A stretch of 64,000 bases of DNA from Paragorgia papillata (lineage: Eukaryota > Cnidaria > Anthozoa > Scleralcyonacea > Coralliidae), in contig JAWNZC010000348.1 of NCBI GenBank assembly GCA_035771165.1, forward strand, positions 3,742,501 through 3,806,500. The letters run 5' to 3'. Below the pieces are notes generated by a model. That model was given only the letters and a program-made list of their open reading frames with translations. It ran no database searches and was not told the DNA's origin. The first letter of the stretch is position 1, and each line of letters starts with the position of its first letter. The position numbers and the translations under genes were made by a program. Positions 42,218-51,738 of the stretch are shown one piece after another.

Positions 42218-45200
42218 TCATAGAGGTTCGTAACGACCACTATTGCTAGTCTGAGTACCTGTTTGGACCATTGTACTTTGCCGTTCTGCCAACTGATTAC
42301 CTTGCTTTTTATTTCTTACATGAAAGTAGAGTAGTACGATTGCATAAAGAAATGGAATATACAACAATATGTGGATCAAGTAGAAACAAATGTTGTAAAA
42401 CAGTGAAACATAGAACGAGCAAGTGATGATCACCTCTGCCAGAAGACTGATTAACACCAAAAACGACAAATAAAATGTGTCAATATGGGTCAAGGTCTCG
42501 TTCTTGTAAGGTCTTAGGAAAAGAAAAATCACCAAAACAATGATGCAGAAGATCTCGAGGGTTTTATAGCGAATACTGGTGTCTGGAATGTAAGTGTGAA
42601 TTAAAACTGCGAGCAATCGACAAATGATATACAACGCGGCACACCAAGATCTTTCAGTACGATAACAGCTTTGAAGTACATCTAGCAAAGGAATGCACAC
42701 CTGAGCAAAGTAACGCGAACGGCTAATAAAAAATGAGCTGTACGCCAAGATAATGGGGAAAGGCAAAACTACAAGTAACAACACAATTATTGCCAGTGAA
42801 GCATGCAAAATATGCTCATCTCTGAAGAACCGAGTATTACCTTGGATATAAACATGCCAATCTGAACAAAAGTATACAGGGTGAAGTTGTTTAAACGTAA
42901 TAGAGACAATTTCCGAGTACGATAGAACCAAAATGGTGCAAAATGGACGAAAGAAATTACCTTGAAATATAGCAAATCTCGAAGAAAGTTTTGCAAAGAC
43001 AAATAGTGAAAGAATTAGATAAAAAGAGGCTACGTACCCAAAAGAAAGTTTTTGAAGATCGGTCATTTCGCTCCACAGACACCAGCTACCAAACACAAAC
43101 TGTCCGTTGGCCAACCTAATAACAAAATTCATAAATGGATCTCCTCTAAAGAAATCCTTCGGGAGAAGAAGATACGTTATTTGGTACGTGTACAACCAAC
43201 AGTTGAGATAACCAGAAAAAAAATCCAGTTTAAAAAACAAGATAATAAAAACAAGGATGGTTAGCAGCAGAAAAAATGGAATCAACAAAAATATATCGTT
43301 CCTGTCGCATTTACTGCTGCACTCGTTACTTCCAATCATAACACCCCAGCCTTTCCTACATTTCCCACACAGATTTCCTTCACGACCAGAAACACATTGA
43401 TTCGAAGTATTATTATAAAAGCATTCGCATTTGTTAGTCAGACCGTCAGTATTACTACTACACTTGCAATACCCATCAGGACACTGGAAGACAGAAAATG
43501 GACAGTCTACACCGTCACCAGTACGCCTGGGTCCACCCCAGTATCCTTTCTGTAGATACAAACTCTTCCCATTCTTGCCACACCGGGATATTCCACTAGT
43601 TGCTTTCTGGAGGGTTAAACACTGGCAAACTTCACCTAGCTCCACAAAACCTGGAGGACAGCGTTTAAGCGAGAGATTCTGCACAGTGAGCTTAATAACT
43701 TGCGAGCTGATTGAAGCGATGTTGACATTATAATTACTATAAGGCTTTCCGTACAGCCAAATTGATTGGATACGATCTTTTACGAAATAATAAGGCGACA
43801 CGTTGTCAGCAATCGTTACATTTTGATTGCTGTTCTCCTCGTCAATAGAAATCTTGATCAATCCGTAAACACTATTGTTTCTTTCATCAAAAAGATGGAT
43901 CGTAGGCTTAATCTCTTCGTTTGGCGAGACATTTTTCCATTCGTGTTCTTGAACGGATATTTGAATAGCTTCAGTAGCAATTTCTAAACTGTCTTTTGAA
44001 AGTGAACCATTGTTGGTGTAAAAGTAAAATTTTGTCCAATTCTTAAAAGCATCATTGATTGGTCCTCCACGCCCAAATCTACAGAACTGTAATGTGTTAG
44101 CAAAAATGGTTCTTCCTATATTCAACGATGCTCTATTCCCTTGAAACTCTACTTTTACATCCCATTCGTCCGGGTGTGAAGAACCGTTGTAGTATCTAAA
44201 GAAACAATCATGTCGTTGAAAGATCGTTTCATTAAAAGCAGCAATATCAGGCCCTGCAGTTCTCACGTAAACAGCACCAGCGATACTTGAGGCGTAGTTC
44301 TCTCGAAACGTCAATTGGGCTCCTTCATCAAGAACAAATGCCGACATTCCATAAATGCCAACTGCTCCTCCGTTGATTCCTGTATTGTTATAAAACAATA
44401 CATGGCCGTTTATTTCCGCATATGCAGAGTCTAAAACAAGAGCTGTGTGCGAGTTTTCTGTAAAGTTCACGTTACCAATCATTATTATTGACGCAGTAAC
44501 GGAATATATAGTGCCCATTCCGTAAACGGTCACACGATTCTCTGTCGTGCGAATTATGGTATTCTTATAAAATATGTTGTCAACGAGTTTAATTGCAAAA
44601 CTAAAGCCGCGTTCCATTAACCCAGGTTTTTGGCGCCATAATTCAATTGGTTTAGTTAAAACTCCAATTGCTGCTCCAACAGTAGCTGAATTTTCACTCC
44701 AAGTGCAGTTAATAAATGCGGAAGTCAGATTATGTCTCCAACCTTTGGCATCGATGTAACTAGTTGAACCAAATGCTGAATAAGCGCCACCCCAGCCCTC
44801 CTTGGCCGTGTTATTATGAAAGGTGCAATTTATGTGTGTATAATGATTAGGCTCCTGTTTAATAAGATTGTGGAAAGTTTCGAAGATAGTGGTTGCACAT
44901 TTTACCGCACCACCACCAAACTTTGCAATGTTCCCATCAAACAAAGAGTCTGTTACCAATACAAAATTCTTGTTGGACTTGTCTTGGAAATATAGCGCAT
45001 AGCCCGCACCCCAGTCAGCGGTATTTCCATGAAATCTACAATTCTCCACAACAAATCGATTTCCGGTTGCGTTGCCCTTAATCAAAAATAAAATACCTCC
45101 CCCACGACCAATAGAATCAAAATGCTTTCCTCGTGGATTTATGTTGAATGTTTGATGAAAACCACCACCCATTGTAGAATTATTTCGAACGAATGTGCAG

Positions 45201-45982
45201 TTACGTATTGTGTAAGAACTATTATTGTTGTATTTGTCTGTTTCTTGGCTAGCGCAATCAAAAGGGTAAAGCGCACCGCAATATGTGAGCTCGAAGTGCA
45301 GACCTCCCCCTGCGCGTACAGTACCCAATCCATAAGTAAAATTCCAAGAGTCCAACGCATAATTTTCTGCAAAAGTATTGTTCTCTAAAAGGACCTCTCC
45401 TCCTACATCATACAGAGTTACGCCGGCACCGGGAGATTTTGAAATCCGACACCCAAATATTTGCAGATTATTGCAATACGCCACAAACAAAGCCGTCAAA
45501 AATTTGGGATTGTTTATACTGGTATTATTTTGCCAAGAACCACACTTTTCGAATATTAGATTGGAAAACAATAGGCTTTCGCAACGAAGGAAAGCGAGGC
45601 CGCTGCCCTTACTACATTGTATTTTAATTTTGCAACACTCGTCGTGGACATGGTCGAATGCCCTCTCTTGAAAATATGATGATCCCACGATGGCGAAATC
45701 TGTGAGGTTTTCGAAGCAATAACTTCTATTTAAATTATAATTTCCCGTTTCAACGATTATTTGTGTCGAATGTTGCAAGCTCTCATTCTGCATAGTGTGA
45801 TTGAAGACAAACTCGAGCGACTTACACGGTGTATTGTTTTGAATATTAAGGCACTGTGGTGAGTCCTTTCCGTGAGTGGATATTCTTATATTGTGAACGA
45901 ACGTCGCTAACACACAGTCTTGTCGAAACGATATTATAACCAGGATAAGGTAGAAAGTCATTCGATATTCCATCATCATCAT
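42218..45982 (-). CDS. Giant surface protein: beta-helix ectodomain plus multi-pass membrane C-terminus
   Basis: An intronless minus-strand frame of 1254 residues, uninterrupted. Residues 1-26 are a signal peptide (hydrophobic YLILVIISF, then a CVLA-like cut). Residues about 30-690 are rich in NxT/NxS sites and in recurrent Gly-rich turns (GGGLHF, GGGFHQ, GGGILF, GAGYAL, GGAVKC, GGAYSAF) spaced by N-C-T-F strands. This is the pattern of a right-handed parallel beta-helix (pectate-lyase-like / polymorphic-membrane-protein repeats). Residues about 775-895 are a Cys-rich module (CPPGFVELGEVCQC...CECFYNN...GNLCGKCRKGWG). From about 895 to 1220 there are some nine hydrophobic spans, and the tail is polar (about 30 residues). 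The family is known to me as an expanded, uncharacterised group in sponges, cnidarians and relatives. The substrate or ligand is unknown. The layout suggests an extracellular carbohydrate- or ligand-binding sensor or adhesion receptor, which is inference. The start MMMMEYR has three alternative Mets, and the signal peptide fits any of them. Confidence 0.9.
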   Translation of the reverse strand: MMMMEYRMTFYLILVIISFRQDCVLATFVHNIRISTHGKDSPQCLNIQNNTPCKSLEFVFNHTMQNESLQHSTQIIVETGNYNLNRSYCFENLTDFAIVGSSYFQERAFDHVHDECCKIKIQCSKGSGLAFLRCESLLFSNLIFEKCGSWQNNTSINNPKFLTALFVAYCNNLQIFGCRISKSPGAGVTLYDVGGEVLLENNTFAENYALDSWNFTYGLGTVRAGGGLHFELTYCGALYPFDCASQETDKYNNNSSYTIRNCTFVRNNSTMGGGFHQTFNINPRGKHFDSIGRGGGILFLIKGNATGNRFVVENCRFHGNTADWGAGYALYFQDKSNKNFVLVTDSLFDGNIAKFGGGAVKCATTIFETFHNLIKQEPNHYTHINCTFHNNTAKEGWGGAYSAFGSTSYIDAKGWRHNLTSAFINCTWSENSATVGAAIGVLTKPIELWRQKPGLMERGFSFAIKLVDNIFYKNTIIRTTENRVTVYGMGTIYSVTASIIMIGNVNFTENSHTALVLDSAYAEINGHVLFYNNTGINGGAVGIYGMSAFVLDEGAQLTFRENYASSIAGAVYVRTAGPDIAAFNETIFQRHDCFFRYYNGSSHPDEWDVKVEFQGNRASLNIGRTIFANTLQFCRFGRGGPINDAFKNWTKFYFYTNNGSLSKDSLEIATEAIQISVQEHEWKNVSPNEEIKPTIHLFDERNNSVYGLIKISIDEENSNQNVTIADNVSPYYFVKDRIQSIWLYGKPYSNYNVNIASISSQVIKLTVQNLSLKRCPPGFVELGEVCQCLTLQKATSGISRCGKNGKSLYLQKGYWGGPRRTGDGVDCPFSVFQCPDGYCKCSSNTDGLTNKCECFYNNTSNQCVSGREGNLCGKCRKGWGVMIGSNECSSKCDRNDIFLLIPFFLLLTILVFIILFFKLDFFSGYLNCWLYTYQITYLLLPKDFFRGDPFMNFVIRLANGQFVFGSWCLWSEMTDLQKLSFGYVASFYLILSLFVFAKLSSRFAIFQGNFFRPFCTILVLSYSEIVSITFKQLHPVYFCSDWHVYIQGNTRFFRDEHILHASLAIIVLLLVVLPFPIILAYSSFFISRSRYFAQVCIPLLDVLQSCYRTERSWCAALYIICRLLAVLIHTYIPDTSIRYKTLEIFCIIVLVIFLFLRPYKNETLTHIDTFYLSFLVLISLLAEVIITCSFYVSLFYNICFYLIHILLYIPFLYAIVLLYFHVRNKKQGNQLAERQSTMVQTGTQTSNSGRYEPL

Positions 45983-47509
45983 CCTTCTTTCCTTTCTTTG
46001 TCTCTTAGATCCAAGCAGTAGTCAACATGTTAGCTGTTCAGTTAAAATATTCGTCTGTCTTCTGTCGTTAAAGCCAAGGTTAAGCCAAATGTCTGCCATT
46101 TCATAATACATTTCAATAGTCGTCACATGATCAGATAAATCTTTCAAAATTTATCTATGGGGGGCCTGGCGACAAGTACCGCCTTAATTGTCTTATTTGT
46201 GGCGATGAAACCGGTAACCATGCAGTCGTGGAGACAACATAATAATGTGCAATACTAGAAATACGTATTAGCGGAAATACGTAAATACACCACCTCCCCT
46301 CCCTACCTGCACCAAAACTTATGCCATGAAGACGTCACTAACTGTTTTATATGTAATACAATACAATTTCGGAGTTGAACTTAGCCGGTTGTTAAAATAT
46401 TCTGTCAGTCGATATGGAGGATTTCAATGTATGTTATGACAAAGCTTCAGAAAACTAGACTATGGCAAACTAGAGGACAGTCAGAGACTGCATCAAATAT
46501 ATACCTCCGCCAGCGGGTTACTAGAGATGTTTAAAAAGAAAACGAGAGACCAACATGCATGTATGTCGTATGAATAAAATGCTTGATTGCACTCGTACCA
46601 AAATTATCCAAAGATTTTGCATAAAATATGGATAATGAGCGCAATCAAGCATTTCTTCTACACGGAGAATCTTGCGGTCAGATTTTTATTAACTTTCGAC
46701 TAAATTCAACAAAAGGTTAATGAACAATGAACTGGTCGTTGGTCTATTGCCAACCCTTCTACAAACTTTCATGAAAATCGGTGCAATATTTTTTGACAGG
46801 CAGACAAACAAACCAACAAACAGAATAACAGACAGGCAGACAGAAAATAAAACTAATAACCCGAAAAATATATTTATTGCGACCAGCGAGCGAGCAGTGG
46901 ATTGCGCATCCTTTATGCTCAGCAGTAAACATCTTGAAGCCACTAGCGGCCATATTGGTAATCCAGGTCCAGTGTACCTTGCGGGCTTAAGAGTAGTAAG
47001 AGTTTTATGCCAATTTACCGTTTAAAACCACTGGTGAAAACAGAAGGAAAATACTGTACAAGCAAATTGTCAACTACATACTTGAAGGCTTTGTAAAGAC
47101 TTATGCAATTATGCTTTAATACCAAAGGTATATAAATAGTTTTATAATGAAGTTATTGGCTGATTTCATTCGAAATAACACGGTTAATTATACTAACGAC
47201 AAATGTGAGAACTAAGCTTTTAAATCTCGCACGGAACCTGATCATAAAAAGTTTGTATTAGCCGCTGGCTGGGGATTCTCCCCCTATTGCGGGCTCGAAA
47301 AGGGTTTCACCCGAGCTCGCATATACCCACAGACAAACCAGCGGATTGATCATGAGCGTAATGACGTTTTAAATTACTTTATTCAGTGATTGCGCAAGCT
47401 TCGAAATTTGAAGGTATTTTATTATATTTGGGTTTACTGATAACTGCTATTATTATTCGATTTATTTTTATCTTCCTTTTAATTGGTTGAGGGACCGCTA
47501 CGTCACCTG
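45983..47509. other. Upstream of the beta-helix gene; decayed repeats
   Basis: This contains the presumed 5' UTR and promoter of the minus-strand gene, with no motif I would call. TTTCATGAAAATCGGTGCAA followed by GACAGGCAGACA units at 46768-46855 is a repeat-derived tract; the open frames across it on both strands are artefacts. CAGAGACTGCATCAAATATATACCTCC at 46483 resembles the inner arm of the fold-back at 19362. Confidence 0.4.
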
Positions 47510-47517
47510 CAAATAAC

Positions 47518-47628
47518 GGTAATAATTCCATATCCTAAATAACCTAGGTACTTCATGAAAGCCTGACCCCAACACACACCCTAATCCTAACCAATAAATT
47601 CGTGAATATAGGACATGGATTTATAACC
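47518..47628. mobile_element. hAT-type MITE 'GGTWATA', copy 3 (111 bp)
   Basis: The 8-bp duplication CAAATAAC lies at 47510-47517 and 47629-47636. The ends are GGTAATAATTCCATATCC and GGACATGGATTTATAACC. More diverged than the other two copies, hence probably older. Confidence 0.93.
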
Positions 47629-47636
47629 CAAATAAC

Positions 47637-48339
47637 TGCCTACACATTTTGCCTACAAATAACAGTCTGCTCATGCGCATTAGCCGGAGATGTTGTTTTG
47701 CAGCAAATATTTTGCTCATGCGCGTTACACTCAATTTCGGCAAACGTAAATCGCTCGTTCAGCCAAGCTGGAAAGAAATGAATGGACATAATTACAGGTA
47801 AACAATGTCAAATAAAAAATAAATCGAATAATAAAACAATTATTGAACTCAGTTTTCACAAAATATCGTGATTTGTCAGTGTTTCGCAGTTCAGTTATTT
47901 GATTGACAAATAATTGATCTGCTCGCCACTGACAAATCACGATATTTTGCTCAACCTCGTCCAATAACTGTTAAATATATATCAATTACAAGAACATATG
48001 AGGTTATTTATGAACTTGTGTCCTACTTTATTATTAGGTTTCAATCACGTGACTTTTTGCTTGAGATTTCATTTTTGATTTCCGGATGGTGGTCAGGCAA
48101 AATTAAATTAGATCGATTTGTACCATCTAGCACAACACAAACGTAAACTGACACGAACGTAAACAACTCTTGAGTAGTATCAATATCATGTAAATATTTT
48201 GGAGTGATTATCGACCTTCTCTTTTACTATTGACCACCATTTGGATTAAAATCTGTTGTCCGTGTTACTGTTATCTAGGTGGACTGGCGGTCTTGAGTTG
48301 TGTGTCCGAAAGTATATGAACTGCATTAAGACTTTTAAA
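47637..48339. other. Unassigned intergenic DNA
   Basis: An inverted pair, ACAAATCACGATATTTTG-like at about 47862-47875 and 47932-47947, forms a short hairpin. No gene is seen. Confidence 0.4.
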
Positions 48340-48720
48340 AGCTTATATATGGGGGGGGGGGATGGGCTGGCCCCCACTTTTTTTGGTGGGGAAGGGGCAA
48401 AATATATTTGGGGCCCCCACTTTTAAACAAGGCCAGTAATAAAGTTATGATTAACAAAAGCACTAACCCTAGCTAACCCATGACTTTGAATAAAGATATA
48501 ATAAAGAAATTTGAATGCAGATATTCAATGTCCGGAAAAGTGTTGTCTTTTGAGTATTTTACGACGTTTCTGGACCTTTAGAATTCTGTAAATCCTTGTC
48601 CCAAAATGCAGGAAATGACATTTCAGAGACTCTAGATTTCAAAATTTCCCGGGGGAGCATGCCCCCGGACCCCCCTAAAAATTTTGGGGCCCCCACTTTT
48701 AGTGTCGCTGCGGTTATGAT
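48340..48720. repeat. GGGGGAGCATGCCCCC-type dispersed repeat
   Basis: Starts in a G run (48351-48360), has GGCCCCCACTTTT at both ends (48372 and 48689) in the same orientation, and contains GGGGGAGCATGCCCCCGGACCCCCC at 48652. Relatives are at about 10880-10930 and 40345-40400. It looks like a non-autonomous DNA element, but I could not fix TIRs or a target duplication. Confidence 0.55.
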
Positions 48721-49133
48721 ACGGAAGAGTTCCGAAATTAACTATTAGAGTTCAGCAGCGTGTCATAGTATAGTCAATAATACAGTCAGTATTCAATAGT
48801 ATACCTTGGTCGCACTTTTAACATGTGGATATTCCAAGTATATAATAGAGATAAAAACAAACCATGCAGTAAAATCTGATTGCCGGCGCGAGAAACGTAA
48901 CTATCGCAATGCCATGCAGTAAAAAATTTGGTCGACCAAAAAAAAAATTGTCAAATTCATCACGCGGTCTAGTAAATTACCGATATAAAACACCATGAAG
49001 AAATAAGTTCTTTTTTCATAGTACGTGGTGATGTTACATTTTACCTATACTATAATTATTGCTATTACACTATTGATCATATTGTTTTTTCACAACATAC
49101 CTGATGCATATATGACTTACAGTGATTATTATT
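48721..49133. other. 3' flank of the GPCR gene
   Basis: No canonical AATAAA on minus within the first 100 nt past the stop. Nothing else recognised. Confidence 0.4.
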
Positions 49134-50096
49134 TTATGGAAAGACTCTGATCCTAGGACCAGGTCCATATATTTCTTTCTTCCTTTCACCAAATTTAAAT
49201 CGAAAACGTTTGTCCATAGTCAGGTAGACAAGAGGGGTGCTTGCAGCGCTAGCGTAAGCTCCAACAAGACTTCCAAAATAATAACAAGAATGAAACGGAA
49301 CCACATTGACTGCCGTCAACCCTGCCACAATACCAAATGGAACCCAACAAACAGTGTAGCAGACCACCATGGCTAATGCTTGTTTCTTCTGGTTGACCAC
49401 TTTAACTGTTCTTGTCACACCAAGAACTTGTTCAGTCTCTTGACGATGTTGCTTTAGTTTTGAAAATATTGCAAATAAATAATGTTTTATTACCTGCGCA
49501 TGAACCGTAATCCAAACTGTTATCACGGCTATCAGGAAAAAGAATCCGGCAATGTCTATAGGACTTAGAGTTTTTTTGCTATCATTACAGATACTATTGC
49601 CCTGATAAGCTGTAACAAAGAAAAATGATTCTGCACATGAAACGAGTATTAATGCCATTGCCCATCCGACGACAACAATCTTCGCTGATCTTCCAAAGCT
49701 AAGTTTTCTTTGCCCTGGAAACTTGGTCACGTTTTCATATCGGTCAAAACATAAGGCAGCCATAGAGGTAAGGTTTATGAATAGAGATGTAAAATTGACA
49801 TGGTGGAACACAATACAATAGTCTTGAACTAAAGGAAACGTTCTCCCACGACTGAGTATTTCTTCTAATAAACTTCCAAATAGGGAGAAAAAATTGACCA
49901 CCGTTATATTCAGTAAGAACAATTTGTCGTTTCGCTTGCCTGTACCCAATTTCTTCACAACAAAATATAATACTAATGAATTACTGACTACACCAACACC
50001 GAACACAATCCAGCCAACGACAGCTATTAAGGTTGCGGCGTCACACTGGCCAGAATATTGACTACCATTAGTTGTGTTGCTTGCGAGCATTGTCAC
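49134..50096 (-). CDS. Class A (rhodopsin-like) G protein-coupled receptor, orphan
   Basis: Intronless, 320 residues, seven hydrophobic spans. The N-terminus has glycosylation sequons (SNTTNGS). TM1 carries SNSLVLYFVV (38-47). Cys94 at the top of TM3 and Cys170 in the second extracellular loop are the canonical disulphide pair. DRY is at 118-120. TM6 has CWVP at 250-253. TM7 ends TPLVY (287-291), replacing NPxxY, with a basic tail (KRFRFKF). The residue matching the retinal lysine of opsins is Tyr281, so it is not a light receptor. TM2 has an Asn/Phe-rich NITVVNFFSLF instead of the usual LAxxD, so the sodium-site Asp is missing. It should couple ligand binding to G proteins at the plasma membrane, with ligand unknown. 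Single-exon orphan receptors of this kind are numerous in cnidarians. The two-Met start (MTM) is the first in the frame. Confidence 0.88.
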   Translation of the reverse strand: MTMLASNTTNGSQYSGQCDAATLIAVVGWIVFGVGVVSNSLVLYFVVKKLGTGKRNDKLFLLNITVVNFFSLFGSLLEEILSRGRTFPLVQDYCIVFHHVNFTSLFINLTSMAALCFDRYENVTKFPGQRKLSFGRSAKIVVVGWAMALILVSCAESFFFVTAYQGNSICNDSKKTLSPIDIAGFFFLIAVITVWITVHAQVIKHYLFAIFSKLKQHRQETEQVLGVTRTVKVVNQKKQALAMVVCYTVCWVPFGIVAGLTAVNVVPFHSCYYFGSLVGAYASAASTPLVYLTMDKRFRFKFGERKKEIYGPGPRIRVFP

Positions 50097-50217
50097 CCAG
50101 ATTCCTATTCCTGCGTTGTGCGAAAGTTACCTTAAAAAGTAAAGCATTATGGGAATTATTTACATAAAAATATTTCAGTGTACTATGATTTAAATAAACA
50201 ACTTGAGCAGAAAAACC

Positions 50218-50528
50218 CCACAAACAAACAAACAAACAAACAAACAAACAAACAGACGAACAAACAAACAAACAAACAAACAAACAAACAAACAAACAAA
50301 CAAACAAACAAACAAACAAACAAACAAACAAACAAACAGACAGACAGACAGACAGACAGACGACAAACAAACAAACAAACAAACAAACAAACAAACAAAC
50401 AAACAAACAAACAAACAAACAAACAAACAAACAAACAAACAAGCTAGCAAGCAAGCAAGCAAACAAACAAACAAACAAACAAACAAACAAACAAACAAAC
50501 AAACAAACAAACAAACAAACAAACAAAA
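50218..50528. repeat. (CAAA)n/(CAGA)n microsatellite upstream of the GPCR
   Basis: About 310 bp of tetranucleotide repeat: (AAAC)n, a (CAGA)n block at 50337-50361, and a CAAG-rich patch at 50441-50460. It begins about 120 bp upstream of the GPCR start codon, so it lies in or near its 5' UTR or promoter. Every frame across it is open (TNKQ/FVCL repeats), and none is a gene. Confidence 0.97.
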
Positions 50529-50989
50529 AAACATCCAGTTACAAACTTCAAGCTAAAAGACAAATACTTGTAAGTAGTCACTTCAGGTTTAATTATGCAA
50601 TTCGATCAATAGCAACTGTCATAACATTACCATACACATGCAGGCTCTAAATATATACAAACACGTTACCTTGCACACGGAATACAAGATGTCACGTAGC
50701 GCCGAACGTTACATAAGTTCATTTAATTAAGGTTTGTTTTTCGTTATTATCTACCTTCACTTTTGTCGCAGCAACTCTGAGAGTCTTCTATCAAATATAT
50801 GCATTAAGTAAAATATTTGTTTTGTATATAAAGCTTAATTTTTCGCATGCATAATTTGAACCATTTTGGCATTTATAGTTTCTAGTCTATATGCATGTAT
50901 GTCGAAACTCTTTCCTTTATTTTCTGAATTTGCAAACTGCAGCTGCTTTAAAAGGCAGGAAACGTACTAGCTAATTGAGGTAGATAATG
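50529..50989. other. Unassigned intergenic DNA
   Basis: No gene recognised. Confidence 0.4.
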
Positions 50990-50997
50990 GAACAATC

Positions 50998-51205
50998 CAG
51001 TGGCGTATAGGAAGCGGGGGGGGGGGGAGGGGGGGCATGGGGGCCGCGACAAAACAAAAAGGGACAGCGGTAAAACATTTGATGTCATATCGTGACCATA
51101 GTCGAGCACATGGGTGGATGTCATTATAACGCGATATACCCCCCCCCCCCCCATTTTACTTGGGTATAGCCTTCGGCTCCCCCAACACATCTTCCTACGC
51201 CACTG
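50998..51205. mobile_element. hAT-type element CAGTGGCGTA (208 bp)
   Basis: The flanking octamers GAACAATC (50990-50997) and GAACAACC (51206-51213) differ by one base. The ends CAGTGGCGTATAGGAAG and CTTCCTACGCCACTG are inverted. G and C runs lie inside. A shorter relative of 32804-33242. Confidence 0.9.
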
Positions 51206-51395
51206 GAACAACCTATATATAAATTTAGTTTAAAGTTGCAATATACAAAATTATTATAGTTTTAAAATACTTGTAAAGGTATACAATTCCACTCAGGCAC
51301 AAGACCCAAACTTGAAAAAAATCGTGCAGAAAAACAAGTATAAAATCAAAATTGTGGTAAATACCACACACTTCAAAACATGGACTAAATAATAT

Positions 51396-51603
51396 GTCAT
51401 AAACGAGTGCGAGTGTATTACATGCAGGGGTTACAAACACGAGAAAACAATGAAAATCGCTCGGGCGATGGCCCGAGTGATTTTCGTTGTTCTCGAGTGT
51501 TGAGAGAACAACAGAAATCACGAGGGCTATAGCCAAGCGATTTTTACTGTTCTCGAGTGCACTGTTTGTGACCCCTGGTAATACATGAGCCACGAGTTTA
51601 TGA
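51396..51603. mobile_element. Palindromic MITE with CATAAAC ends (about 208 bp)
   Basis: CATAAACGAGTG...GTATTACATG at 51396-51422 pairs with CATG...CACGAGTTTATG at 51585-51601. Inner arms share AAAATCGCT/AGCGATTTT and GTTCTCGAGTG motifs. The target duplication is unresolved. Confidence 0.7.
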
Positions 51604-51738
51604 AATAGCTTCTCAATCGTTTATTATAGTTGAATTGGCGAGGGGCTTGAAGACAATAGGACATTCGCTCTCAAGATATTTTTAAGTTCTTGTTCTTAAT
51701 TAGTTTGATTTATTCATGCCAATGCATTAGTTTGAACA

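Noticed and set aside
43052..45671. Plus-strand frames opposite the beta-helix gene
   Set aside because: They are antisense shadows of the 1254-residue minus-strand gene, which has a signal peptide, domain order and membrane spans.
46720..47025. Frames on both strands around a GACAGGCAGACA tract
   Set aside because: They span a repeat-derived tract with simple-sequence character and have no homology or splice support.
49134..50096. Opsin identity for the GPCR
   Set aside because: The position aligned to the retinal-binding Lys of TM7 is Tyr281, and NPxxY is TPLVY, so only a generic class A assignment is supported.
50178..50556. Overlapping long open frames on both strands across 50.18-50.56 kb
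   Set aside because: They are translations of a tetranucleotide microsatellite (TNKQ or FVCL repeats). Period 12 nt leaves every frame open, with no gene signal.
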